Source: Oscillibacter hominis
Lineage (GTDB): Bacteria > Bacillota > Clostridia > Oscillospirales > Oscillospiraceae
NCBI RefSeq assembly: GCF_014334055.1
Contig: NZ_CP060490.1
Location: 1,488,001 to 1,552,000, forward strand
DNA: 64,000 bases
Reading direction: 5' to 3'
How positions within the stretch are numbered: position 1 is the stretch's first letter; each line of letters opens with the position of its first letter. Shown one piece after another: positions 45,019 through 53,169 of the stretch. Made by a program: the position numbers and the translations under genes. The notes below the pieces were generated by a model that saw only the letters and a list, made by a program, of their open reading frames with translations, searched no databases and was not told where the DNA came from.

Positions 45019-45048
45019 GGGGGCCGGCCAGTTGGCCGGCCCCCTTTT
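45019..45048 (+). terminator. Terminator after 6S RNA
   Basis: GGGGGCCGGCCA-GT-TGGCCGGCCCCC followed by TTTTGATT. Confidence 0.9.
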
Positions 45049-45185
45049 GATTCGTTTCAGGCACATTTCAACAAAGCGGCCTATAATTAGGACTTGCAGA
45101 ATGCGCCGGTATCCAGTATAATAACAACTGCATTTTGTATTTTAACAAAGTTAAGTTTGCAATAATATTGAGAGGATTGAATGAA

Positions 45186-46748
45186 ATGAGCGCTTCACGA
45201 GAGAAGAAAAACCGGCAGGGCCAGGAGGGCACCGGTTTCAGCGATCCCCGCACCGCCCGGGAGGCGGAGAGCCTCAAACAGGAAAGACGGACCAACATCA
45301 TGTATGCCGCCATCGGTGTGCTCTTTGTGGTTGTGGCTTTGATCGTTGTTGTCGTCAAGTCCGGCGTGCTGCAAAATACCGTCTCCGCCGCCACCATCCA
45401 CGGCGAAAAATACAAGGCCGAGGAAGTCAACTATTACTACGTCAACGCCTATAACAGCTTTCTCAACCAGTACGGCGACTATATCTCCTATATCGGCCTC
45501 GACCCCACCCAGTCTTTGAAGGCCCAGCAGTCCGCCTTCAGCGAAGGGCAGACTTGGCATGAGTATTTCGTGGATCAGGGCCTGGCCACCATGTCCTCCG
45601 TCCACGCCCTGGCGGACAAGGCCGAGGCGGAAGGGTTTACGGTGGATGATCTGGACGAACAGATAAAGACCAACCTGGATGACCTGGCCTCCTTTGTGGA
45701 GGAGTTCAACACCAACAACAATACCTCCTACACAGCCGAAACCTATCTGCAGGCCATGTACGGTGAGAAGATGACCCTGGATCTCTACAAAAAGCAGGTC
45801 CGTCTGGCCATCATTGCCTCCGAATTCTCCAGCGACTATCAAAACAACCAGCTCTCCTACACCCTGGACGACCTGAAGGCCGAATATGAGGCCAACAGGC
45901 AGGACTACGACGTGGTGAACTACGAGAGTATCTTTGTCAGCGGCTCCGTGCCCACCAAGGACGCGGACGGAAACGACGTGGAGGTCACCGACGAGATGAC
46001 CGCGGCCGCCATGGCGGAAGCCAAGACCACCGCCGAGGGCGTGCTCTCCAGCTTCCAGTCCGGCGAGACCCTGGAGGCCCAGTCCGCTGCAAACGAGGAT
46101 CTGAGCTACAATTTCGCAGAGGAAGCCACTTACTCCTCCGCTCCCGCGGCTGCTCAGGAGTGGCTGTTCGACACCTCCCGCAAAGCGGGCGACGTCACTG
46201 TTTTGGAGGCAGACACGGGCTACTATGTGGTGCTCTTCCACACCCGCAGCCGCTATGACTACAACACTGTGGATGTCCGCCACATCCTGATCCAGACCGA
46301 AGCCTCCCAGCTGGCTGAGACCGACGAGGGGTACGACGACGATGTGGCCCGCCTGAAAGCGCAGGCCAAGAGCCAGGCGGATAGCCTGTACCAGGCTTGG
46401 AAAGACGGCGCGGCCACCGAGGACTCCTTTGCCGAACTGGCCAATGAGCAGTCCGCCGACCCCGGCTCCAACACCAACGGAGGCCTGTATGAGCAGGTCT
46501 ACAAGGGTCAGATGGTCGCCTCCTTCAACGACTGGTGCTTCGACGAAAGCCGCCAGAAGGGCGACACCGGCATCGTGGAAACCGACTACGGCTATCACAT
46601 CATGTATTTCGTGGGTCAGGACGATCCCTACTGGCAGGTGCAGGTGGAAAACGCCCTGCGCACCCAGGACTACAACACGTGGTATGAGGAAGTCACCTCC
46701 GGCTATGAGGCCACCACCTCAAAGTTAGGTCTGCAATACGTTGGTTGA
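45186..46748 (+). CDS. Membrane-anchored parvulin-type peptidylprolyl isomerase (PrsA/SurA-like foldase)
   Basis: 520 residues from the ATG at 45186 (MSASREKK). A basic N-terminus, one helix (about 38-60), a SurA-N-like helical region (about 75-235), then a PpiC/parvulin domain (about 360-490: VDVRHILIQTEASQ, FAELANEQSADPGSNTNGGLYEQVYKGQMVASFNDW, YGYHIMYF). Such proteins fold secreted proteins outside the membrane. It has no lipobox Cys, unlike PrsA, and is held by the transmembrane helix. RBS GAGAGG is 11 bases upstream, a little long. Confidence 0.88.
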   Translation: MSASREKKNRQGQEGTGFSDPRTAREAESLKQERRTNIMYAAIGVLFVVVALIVVVVKSGVLQNTVSAATIHGEKYKAEEVNYYYVNAYNSFLNQYGDYISYIGLDPTQSLKAQQSAFSEGQTWHEYFVDQGLATMSSVHALADKAEAEGFTVDDLDEQIKTNLDDLASFVEEFNTNNNTSYTAETYLQAMYGEKMTLDLYKKQVRLAIIASEFSSDYQNNQLSYTLDDLKAEYEANRQDYDVVNYESIFVSGSVPTKDADGNDVEVTDEMTAAAMAEAKTTAEGVLSSFQSGETLEAQSAANEDLSYNFAEEATYSSAPAAAQEWLFDTSRKAGDVTVLEADTGYYVVLFHTRSRYDYNTVDVRHILIQTEASQLAETDEGYDDDVARLKAQAKSQADSLYQAWKDGAATEDSFAELANEQSADPGSNTNGGLYEQVYKGQMVASFNDWCFDESRQKGDTGIVETDYGYHIMYFVGQDDPYWQVQVENALRTQDYNTWYEEVTSGYEATTSKLGLQYVG

Positions 46749-46752
46749 TTCA

Positions 46753-46791
46753 AAGAGCCGGCTTTGTTCATGCAAAGCCGGCTCTTTTATG
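46753..46791 (+). terminator. Terminator after the foldase gene
   Basis: AAAGAGCCGGCTTTG-TTCATG-CAAAGCCGGCTCTTTTAT. Confidence 0.9.
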
Positions 46792-46798
46792 AGGGATT

Positions 46799-47530
46799 AT
46801 GGACGGACAGTTTTTACGAAATGAAATGATCTGGGGAAGATCGGGCCAGGAGCGGCTTGCCGCCTCCCACGTCATCGTCTTCGGCCTGGGCGGCGTGGGC
46901 AGCTACGCTGTGGAGGCCCTGGTCCGCGCCGGTGTGGGGGAGCTGACCCTGGTGGACAGCGACACCGTGGCCGCCACCAACCTGAACCGCCAACTGGAGG
47001 CACTCCACTCCACCCTGGGGCAGAGCAAGGCCGAGGCCATTGCCGCCAGGGCCCGGGACATCCATCCGGAGGCATTGCTCCATCCGGTCTGCGCCACCTA
47101 CGACGCGGCCCACCGGGCGGAGTTCTTTCCGGAGGGCTGCCGCTACGACTACATCGTGGACGCCATCGACCTGGTCTCCTGCAAGATAGACCTGATCGAG
47201 ACCGCCCGGCGCCTCCATATCCCCATACTCAGTGCCCTGGGCACCGGCAACAAGCTGGACCCTTCCCTCCTCCGGATCGCCGACCTATCCAAGACATACG
47301 GCTGTCCGCTGGCCCGGGTTATGCGCCGTGAGCTGCGCAGCCGGGGAATCGAGCATTTAAACGTGGTCTTCAGCCCGGAGGAACCCGCCCCAACACAGCA
47401 GTTGGAGGCTCCGCCGCCGGGGCGGCGCAGCGTCCCCGCCAGCACGCCCTGGGTCCCGGCCTGTGCAGGGCTGATGCTGGCCTCCCGTGTGGTAACAGAT
47501 TTGGTGAAAGAGAGAGAAGCGCAATGTTGA
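46799..47530 (+). CDS. tcdA: tRNA threonylcarbamoyladenosine dehydratase
   Basis: 243 residues, ThiF/MoeB/E1-like fold. It cyclises t6A37 in tRNA to ct6A using ATP. N-terminal FGLGGVGSYAVEALVRAGVGELTLVDSDTVAATNLNRQ (ATP-binding GxGGxGS and the adjacent Asp/Arg), then YDYIVDAIDLVSCKIDLI and a central PLARVMRRELRSRGI. The catalytic cysteine segment of E1 enzymes is replaced, as in TcdA. It overlaps the next gene by 7 bases. Confidence 0.9.
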   Translation: MDGQFLRNEMIWGRSGQERLAASHVIVFGLGGVGSYAVEALVRAGVGELTLVDSDTVAATNLNRQLEALHSTLGQSKAEAIAARARDIHPEALLHPVCATYDAAHRAEFFPEGCRYDYIVDAIDLVSCKIDLIETARRLHIPILSALGTGNKLDPSLLRIADLSKTYGCPLARVMRRELRSRGIEHLNVVFSPEEPAPTQQLEAPPPGRRSVPASTPWVPACAGLMLASRVVTDLVKEREAQC

Positions 47531-48270
47531 TTGGTTCTGCTGTCAACGCCCTTGCCATCATGGTGGGCGCGTCGGTCGGGTTGGTCCTGCGGCACCTGGC
47601 GGGCCTTCCCGGCGAAAAAAGCGCATCCGGGCAGCTGACCCTTGGCGACCGGCTCCAAGAGATCATCATGAAGGGCCTGTCGCTGTGTGTGTTCTACATC
47701 GGTGTGGACGGGATGTTAGAGGGGGAGAACACCCTGGTGGCCATCCTGTCCATGGTCATCGGCGCCGTGATCGGCGAGCTGCTGGACCTGGACGCCAGGA
47801 TGCAGGGCCTCGGGGACTGGCTTCAGAAGAAGGTGTCCGGCCTCCTGAAGGGCAGCGGCACCGTCAACGTCTCGGAGGGGTTTGTCACCTCCTGCCTCCT
47901 CTTCTGCGTGGGCGCCATGGCCATTGTGGGCGCCCTGGAGGATGGGCTCACCGGTGACCACTCCACGCTGTTTGCCAAAGCCCTGCTGGACGGCGTGGGC
48001 TCCATCCTGTTTGCCTCCTCCCTTGGCGTGGGCGTCGTCTTTTCCGCCTTTGCGGTTTTCCTCTACCAGGGGACCATCGCCCTGCTGGCCTCCTTCCTCT
48101 CCCCCCTGCTTACGGCGGAGATCATCACGGAGATGACCTGCGTGGGCTCCATCCTCATCGTGGCCCTCTCCCTCAACATGCTGGGCCTCACCCGCATCAA
48201 AGTCATGAACCTGGTGCCCGCCTGCCTGATGCCCATCCTGCTGGTCAACATGATACATCTTTTCAGTTGA
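47524..48270 (+). CDS. DUF554 family membrane protein
   Basis: 248 residues with seven or so hydrophobic segments: start MLIGSAVNALAIMVGASVGL, LCVFYIGVDGMLEG, LVAILSMVIGAVIGELLDLD, SCLLFCVGAMAIVGALEDG, ALLDGVGSILFASSLGVGVVFS and a final LGLTRIKVMNLVPACLMPILL. This matches DUF554 (YdfK-like), a widespread membrane protein of unknown function. The ATG at 47524 lies inside tcdA, so translation is coupled. Confidence 0.85.
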   Translation: MLIGSAVNALAIMVGASVGLVLRHLAGLPGEKSASGQLTLGDRLQEIIMKGLSLCVFYIGVDGMLEGENTLVAILSMVIGAVIGELLDLDARMQGLGDWLQKKVSGLLKGSGTVNVSEGFVTSCLLFCVGAMAIVGALEDGLTGDHSTLFAKALLDGVGSILFASSLGVGVVFSAFAVFLYQGTIALLASFLSPLLTAEIITEMTCVGSILIVALSLNMLGLTRIKVMNLVPACLMPILLVNMIHLFS

Positions 48271-48277
48271 GAAACAT

Positions 48278-48320
48278 AAAAAGAGGCGAGGTACGGAAAC
48301 TCCGTACCTCGTCTCTTTTC
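48278..48320. terminator. Bidirectional terminator
   Basis: AAAAGAGGCGAGGTACGG-AAACT-CCGTACCTCGTCTCTTTT; it can end both the DUF554 gene and the minus-strand CsaA-like gene. Confidence 0.85.
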
Positions 48321-48347
48321 TCTGCGGTCGATTCCGTGCCCGGCAGC

Positions 48348-48713
48348 TCAGCTGACGCTCTGGCCCACGGGGCAGTCGTCGTGGGCAAAGAGGACCTTGC
48401 AGTCGTCCTGCTCCGGCATGTCCACGGCGATCAGCATTCCCTCGCTGACCACGCCGCAGAACTTGTGGGGCTTCAGGTTCACCAGCACAACGATCTTCTT
48501 GCCCACCAGCTCCTCGGGCTTATAGTAGGAGCGGATGGTGGACATGATGGTCCGCTCTCCCTGGCCGTCGTTGACGGTGAGTTTCAGGAAGTTGCGGCTC
48601 TTAACCACCTCCTCGCAGGCCACCACCTGGCAGACCCGGAAGTCTAACTTCTGAAAGTCCTCCAGTTCGATCTCCGCCTTGAAAGGCTCTTGCTTCAGTT
48701 CATTGGGTTCCAT
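48348..48713 (-). CDS. tRNA-binding domain protein (CsaA / MetRS beta-like)
   Basis: 121 residues, a stand-alone OB-fold of the kind found at the C-terminus of methionyl-tRNA synthetase and in CsaA. Visible: FQKLDFRVCQVVACEEVVKSRNFLKLTVNDG, GERTIMSTIRSYYKPEELVGKKIVVLVNLKPHKFCGVVSEGMLIA. It probably binds the outside corner of tRNA or acts as a chaperone-like factor. It follows the sigma-54 activator gene by 21 bases. Confidence 0.85.
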   Translation of the reverse strand: MEPNELKQEPFKAEIELEDFQKLDFRVCQVVACEEVVKSRNFLKLTVNDGQGERTIMSTIRSYYKPEELVGKKIVVLVNLKPHKFCGVVSEGMLIAVDMPEQDDCKVLFAHDDCPVGQSVS

Positions 48714-48734
48714 TTGTACGTCTCCTTCTTTCGG

Positions 48735-50444
48735 TCATTTATCTGAAAAATGGGCCTGATCCATCTTCCGATACAGTGTTCGCAGGCTGATCCCCAGCGC
48801 TTCGGCGGTGCGGCTCTTGCCCTTCATATCCCAGCCGTAGTGGTCCAGCATCTCCCGGATGGTGGCGCTCTCCATCCCCTTGAGGGTGGGCGTCTGCTGA
48901 TTGCTGACCTCCCGGAGGAAATAGGCCGGCAGGTCTTCCACCTTCACCGTGGCCCCCTCCGCCATATTCACGCAGTACTCCACAATGTTCTCCAGCTGCC
49001 GGATATTGCCCGGCCAGCTGTAGCGGTAGAAGAGATCCAGCACCTCCTGGCTGAAGGAGGCCACATGGGAGTTGAGCCGCTGGTTGAACTTGGCCAAAAA
49101 GGCGCTCAGCAGCTCCGGCATGTCCTCCATCCGCTCCCGCAGGGGAAGCATTTCGATATTGATGACATTCAGCCGGTAAAAAAGGTCCGCACGGAAGCGG
49201 TTCTCCGCAATCCGCTGGTTCATATCCGCGTTGGAGGCTGAGATGATCCTGGCGTTGACCCGGACGGTATTGGTGCCGCCGACCCGCTCAAAGCGGTAAT
49301 CCTGGAGCACATTCAAAAGCTTCGCCTGCATGTTCATGGGCATCTCGCTGATTTCATCCAGAAACAGCGTACCCCCCTCGGCCATCTCCAGCTTGCCCCG
49401 CTTGCCGGACTTCAGCGCCCCGGTAAAGGCGCCCGCCTCATATCCGAACAGCTCGCTTTCGAAAAGGGATTCCGGGATGTTGGCGCAGCTGATGGTCACA
49501 AAGGGCTTGTCGCTGCGCTCGCTCTCATAATGGATGGACTTCGCCAGCAGCCCCTTGCCGGTCCCCGTCTCTCCGGAGATGAACACGGAGGAGGGGCTGT
49601 TGACCACCTTTTTCATCCGGCGCTTGATGCTGCTCATGTGGACGCCGCTGCCCTGCATGGTGTCCGCCTCCGGAATCTTCGCCTTGGCCAGTATCCGTCC
49701 GGATTTGCGCACCAGCCGGACCGCCGCGCCCTGCACCTCCCCCGCGGTCTTGATGGGGACGGCGCTGACGGAAAAGGAGTTCTCCTTGTCCACGGTGACG
49801 CTGTGGTCGTCCACCCGGCTGCCCTCCAGGATCATGGAGACCAACTCGTCGGGCAGAAAGTCCCTGACGGATTTCAGGCAGGAGCCGCTCAGCATCCCCA
49901 GTGCCGCCCCATTCATGCTGAGGATGTTCCCCTGCCGGTCCGTCACCAGCAGGCCATCCGGCACCAGCTCTGTCAATGCGGAGAGATAGCCGTCTATGTT
50001 CCCGCTGTTGATGCCCCCGTCGGAGCCCCGCAGCAGGTTGGAGATCAACTCCACAAAATCATAGATGATCTGCTTGAAAAACTCGATATCCCGGGTGAGC
50101 CTGTCGTGGTCGCTCTTGGAGAACGCGGAAAAGGACAATACGCCCACCGGGTAGTCCGCCAGCATGATCCGCTTGAGGATTTCCAGCGTGGCCGGACAGT
50201 TTCCGTTGAACCGGCACCCAATGCACGAGGGCATGTTGCCCGGGGTGAACACCGTGACCTCATCCTGCTCAATGACCTCCAGGATGGAAGGCTTATGTAC
50301 CATGGTCCCCTTCTTCTTAAGGTACTTGCTGCTGCTGACCACCAGGGTGGCCGAGTTGTCAAAAATGGCAGATTCTATGCCAAACAAATGCTGGATCAAT
50401 TGCAGCACCTGTGACAATTCCGTGGAATGCGCCTGTAAATCCAT
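48735..50444 (-). CDS. Sigma-54-dependent transcriptional activator with PAS domain
   Basis: 569 residues from the ATG at 50444, preceded by GGGAGGGGGC. An N-terminal sensor region (1-140) carries a cysteine triad C74-x2-C77-x5-C83, possibly a metal or redox site; a PAS domain lies at about 150-255. The AAA+ domain has Walker A GETGTGKG (291-298), the sigma-54 contact GAFTGA (338-343) and DEIS (363-366). A Fis-type HTH ends the protein (MLDHYGWDMKGKSRTAEALGISLRTLYRKM). It is divergent from the 12-kb catabolic cluster, whose upstream region has the sigma-54 promoter and a matching enhancer palindrome, so it is almost surely its activator. Inducer unknown. Confidence 0.93.
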   Translation of the reverse strand: MDLQAHSTELSQVLQLIQHLFGIESAIFDNSATLVVSSSKYLKKKGTMVHKPSILEVIEQDEVTVFTPGNMPSCIGCRFNGNCPATLEILKRIMLADYPVGVLSFSAFSKSDHDRLTRDIEFFKQIIYDFVELISNLLRGSDGGINSGNIDGYLSALTELVPDGLLVTDRQGNILSMNGAALGMLSGSCLKSVRDFLPDELVSMILEGSRVDDHSVTVDKENSFSVSAVPIKTAGEVQGAAVRLVRKSGRILAKAKIPEADTMQGSGVHMSSIKRRMKKVVNSPSSVFISGETGTGKGLLAKSIHYESERSDKPFVTISCANIPESLFESELFGYEAGAFTGALKSGKRGKLEMAEGGTLFLDEISEMPMNMQAKLLNVLQDYRFERVGGTNTVRVNARIISASNADMNQRIAENRFRADLFYRLNVINIEMLPLRERMEDMPELLSAFLAKFNQRLNSHVASFSQEVLDLFYRYSWPGNIRQLENIVEYCVNMAEGATVKVEDLPAYFLREVSNQQTPTLKGMESATIREMLDHYGWDMKGKSRTAEALGISLRTLYRKMDQAHFSDK

Positions 50445-50654
50445 GCTGCCCCCTCCCGCCCGCTCCCACTTTCGGGTTTGGGCCGCTCCAATTTTGCCAG
50501 CTATCATTTTCAAGGAAAACACACATGTTTTTTGTTGGATTAAGCAAAAAACAACGGAGAACTTGGTAAATTCGTAAAAACAGCTGGCTTTATTTCTATA
50601 GTGAGGAGTTTACCATGACATTTTGAAAAATGCAAGGCCCATTGCATTCACATT

Positions 50655-50720
50655 TGACAAATTTGTCATCCAGCTTGGCAAATCTGTCTATGCAAAGCTG
50701 TCACATTTTTGTCAAATGTA
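50655..50720 (+). promoter_or_regulatory. Upstream activating sequences for the sigma-54 activator
   Basis: TGACAAATTTGTCA at 50655-50668 is a perfect 14-bp palindrome. TGGCAAATCTGTCT at 50676-50689 matches it at 11 of 14 places, and degenerate sites follow (ending TGTCA at 50699-50703, and TTTGTCAAATG at 50708-50718). They lie 110-175 bases upstream of the -24 box, the usual enhancer distance. Confidence 0.7.
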
Positions 50721-50829
50721 AATTTTGCCATGGATTTTTTCTGTTTTTTTCTCCTTGTCTCACAAAAGCGTCGTTCATTTTTTGTTCATTCTTTCACTTT
50801 TTTTGATTTATTTGCTCTCTATACAAAAG

Positions 50830-50845
50830 TGGCACGCAAATTGCT
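50830..50845 (+). promoter_or_regulatory. Sigma-54 promoter (-24/-12) of the catabolic cluster
   Basis: TGGCACG-CAAA-TTGCT is an exact match to the consensus TGGCACG-N4-TTGCW. The transcription start would be near 50857, giving a 5' leader of about 70 bases. In the gap 50445-50928 I see only this promoter, the upstream sites and an AT-rich stretch. Confidence 0.88.
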
Positions 50846-50928
50846 TTATAAACTTCGGCAGACAAAAGAATTGAGAATACCGCGCGATTGTCAATTTGAT
50901 TTGTTTAGAAAAAGAGGAGGATGTAATT

Positions 50929-51723
50929 ATGTTACAGAAAAAAGATCCGCTGAACCTGACCGGTAAAGTCGCCGTTATCACCGGCGGCGGTTCCGGAATC
51001 GGCCTGGGTGTTTCCCAGTTGCTGTCCGCCTATGGCGCTGCAGTGGCCATCGTGGATGTGAGCGACAAGGCTGAGGAAAAGGCCCAGGAACTGCGCGACG
51101 CCGGCCGCCAGGCCGCCTTCTTCAAGTGTGACGTCACCAATGAAGAGAGCGTCATCGCCACCGTCAAGGCTATTGTCGACAAGTTCGGCCGTATCGACAT
51201 CCTGCACAACAACGCCGGTGTCACTGTCCGCAAAACCATCGAGGATCTCTCCGAGAAGGAGTGGGACTTTGTTTTGGATGTGGGTCTGAAGGGCCTGTTC
51301 CTGATGAGCAAGCACGTAATCCCCGAGATGAAGAAGGTCGGCGGCGGCTCCATTGTCAACACCGGCTCCGGCTGGGGCCTCAAGGGCGGCGACCTGGCTG
51401 CTGCTTACTGCGCGGTGAAGGGCGGCATCGTCAACGTCACCCGCGCCATGGCCATTGACTTCGGCAAGGACAACATCCGCGTCAACTCCATCAACCCCGG
51501 TGACACCGTCACTGCCATGATGGTCAGCGAGGGCCGCCAGACCGGCGAGATCAAGAGCGACGCCGACATCGACGCGTTCCTCAAGTCCTGCGGTTCCGGC
51601 CGTCCCCTGGCCCGCATCGGTCAGCCCGAGGACATCGCCAACGGCGTGCTCTTCCTCTGCTCCGACCTGGCCAGCTGGGTCACCGGCGCAGCGCTGGTGG
51701 TGGACGGCGGCGGTATCGCCTAA
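50929..51723 (+). CDS. SDR family oxidoreductase (first of two)
   Basis: 264 residues from the ATG at 50929 with AGGAGG eight bases upstream. Classical short-chain dehydrogenase: NAD(P) loop TGGGSGIG (18-25), NNAG, catalytic Ser in NTGSGWG and YCAVK. A D at the end of strand beta2 (IVDVSD) suggests NAD rather than NADP. First gene of the sigma-54 cluster, so probably an early or central oxidation. Codon use is strongly biased, as in highly expressed genes. Substrate unknown. Confidence 0.88.
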   Translation: MLQKKDPLNLTGKVAVITGGGSGIGLGVSQLLSAYGAAVAIVDVSDKAEEKAQELRDAGRQAAFFKCDVTNEESVIATVKAIVDKFGRIDILHNNAGVTVRKTIEDLSEKEWDFVLDVGLKGLFLMSKHVIPEMKKVGGGSIVNTGSGWGLKGGDLAAAYCAVKGGIVNVTRAMAIDFGKDNIRVNSINPGDTVTAMMVSEGRQTGEIKSDADIDAFLKSCGSGRPLARIGQPEDIANGVLFLCSDLASWVTGAALVVDGGGIA

Positions 51724-51753
51724 TCCCATCAATACAGAAAGGAAATGAATGCT

Positions 51754-53148
51754 ATGAGCGTGAAAGGTTTTAAAAGTCACCCGTACATCCCGAATTCCGT
51801 TCCGGAAGTAGAGCAGGAGATGCTCCGCGAGCTGGGCCTGAATTCCCTGGAGGAGCTCCATGCAGAAGTGCCCGATGAGATCATCCTCAAGGACCAGATG
51901 AATCTCCCCGAGGCCTTTGGCTCCGAATATGAGCTGCGCCGCCATGTGGAGGGCGTGCTGAAGAAGAACAAGACCTGTGCCGACAACCTGAACTTCTTGG
52001 GCGCCGGCTGCTGGCAGCACTATGTGCCCGCCATCTGCGACGAGGTCAACGGCAAGGGCGAGTTCGTCACCGCATACGGCGGCGAATCCTATAACGATTT
52101 CGGCCGGTTCCAGAGCCTCTTTGAGTACGAAAGCCTGATGGCTGAGCTGGTGGACATGGAAGTGGTCAACGTCCCCACCATGGACTGGGCCCAGGCCGCA
52201 GCCACCGCCATCCGCATGGGCTGCCGCGTTGCGGACCGCACCCAGGTGCTGCTGACCGGCTCCATTGATCCGGAAAAGCTGGCGGTCATCAAAAACTACT
52301 GCGAGCCCGATCTGGAGCTCGTGACCGTGGCCATCGACAACGCCACCGGCTGCATGGATCTCAATGACCTGAAGAGCAAGCTTTCCGACAAGACCGGCGT
52401 CGTCTACTTTGAGAACCCCTCCTATCTGGGCGTTCTGGAAGTCCAGGCCCAGCAGATCGCCGACGCTGCCCATGCCGTGGGCGCGCAGTGCGTAGTGGGC
52501 GTGGATCCCATCTCCCTGGGTGTCGTCTCCGTCCCCCGCTCCTATGGCGCGGACATTGTCTGCGGCGATTTGCAGCCTCTGGGCATCCACATGAACTATG
52601 GCGGCGGCCAGTCCGGCTTCATGGCCACCATGGACGACCCCAAGTACGTGCTGGAGTTCCCCTCCCGCCTGTTCGGCATCTGCTGCACCAACACCCCGGG
52701 CGAGTATGCCTTCGGCGACGTCGCCTATGACCGCACCTCCTTCGGCCACCTGCGTGAGAAGGCCAAGGAATACGTGGGCACCCAGTCCGCCCTGTGGGGC
52801 ATCACCGCCGGCGTGTACCTGGCCACCATGGGCCCCAAGGGCATGCAGGAAGTGGGCGAGACCATCATGCAGAATGCCCAGTACGCTGCCAAGGAAATCG
52901 CCGGTCTGAACAATGTCTCCATTCGCTTCTCCACCCCCTTCTTCAAGGAGTTTGTCGTTGACTTCTCCAAGACCGGCAAGACGGTGGAGCAGATCAATAA
53001 GGCTCTTCTGGACAAGGGCATCTTCGGCGGCAAGGATCTGTCCAAGGACTTCCCGGCCCTGGGCCAGTGCGCCATGTACTGTGTGACAGAAATCCACACC
53101 AAGGAAGACATCGACCGCCTGGTCTCCGCTCTGGGCGAGATCCTGTGA
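51754..53148 (+). CDS. Glycine dehydrogenase subunit 1-like protein (GcvPA paralogue)
   Basis: 464 residues from the ATG at 51754 (AAAGGA 10 bases upstream; an ATG at 51745 has little room). The fold is the N-terminal half of glycine decarboxylase P protein: YIPNSVPEVEQEMLRELG, NFLGAGCWQHYVP, FEYESLMAELVDMEV, GDLQPLGIHMNYGGGQSGF. The usual TAYTPYQ-E-SQG active-site stretch is replaced by TAYGGESYNDFGRFQ (106-120). The changed loop, and the lack of gcvH and gcvT, argue against ordinary glycine cleavage. It should form a heterodimer or heterotetramer with the next gene product. Confidence 0.85.
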   Translation: MSVKGFKSHPYIPNSVPEVEQEMLRELGLNSLEELHAEVPDEIILKDQMNLPEAFGSEYELRRHVEGVLKKNKTCADNLNFLGAGCWQHYVPAICDEVNGKGEFVTAYGGESYNDFGRFQSLFEYESLMAELVDMEVVNVPTMDWAQAAATAIRMGCRVADRTQVLLTGSIDPEKLAVIKNYCEPDLELVTVAIDNATGCMDLNDLKSKLSDKTGVVYFENPSYLGVLEVQAQQIADAAHAVGAQCVVGVDPISLGVVSVPRSYGADIVCGDLQPLGIHMNYGGGQSGFMATMDDPKYVLEFPSRLFGICCTNTPGEYAFGDVAYDRTSFGHLREKAKEYVGTQSALWGITAGVYLATMGPKGMQEVGETIMQNAQYAAKEIAGLNNVSIRFSTPFFKEFVVDFSKTGKTVEQINKALLDKGIFGGKDLSKDFPALGQCAMYCVTEIHTKEDIDRLVSALGEIL

Positions 53149-53169
53149 TGTGTGAAAGGAGAAACGAAT

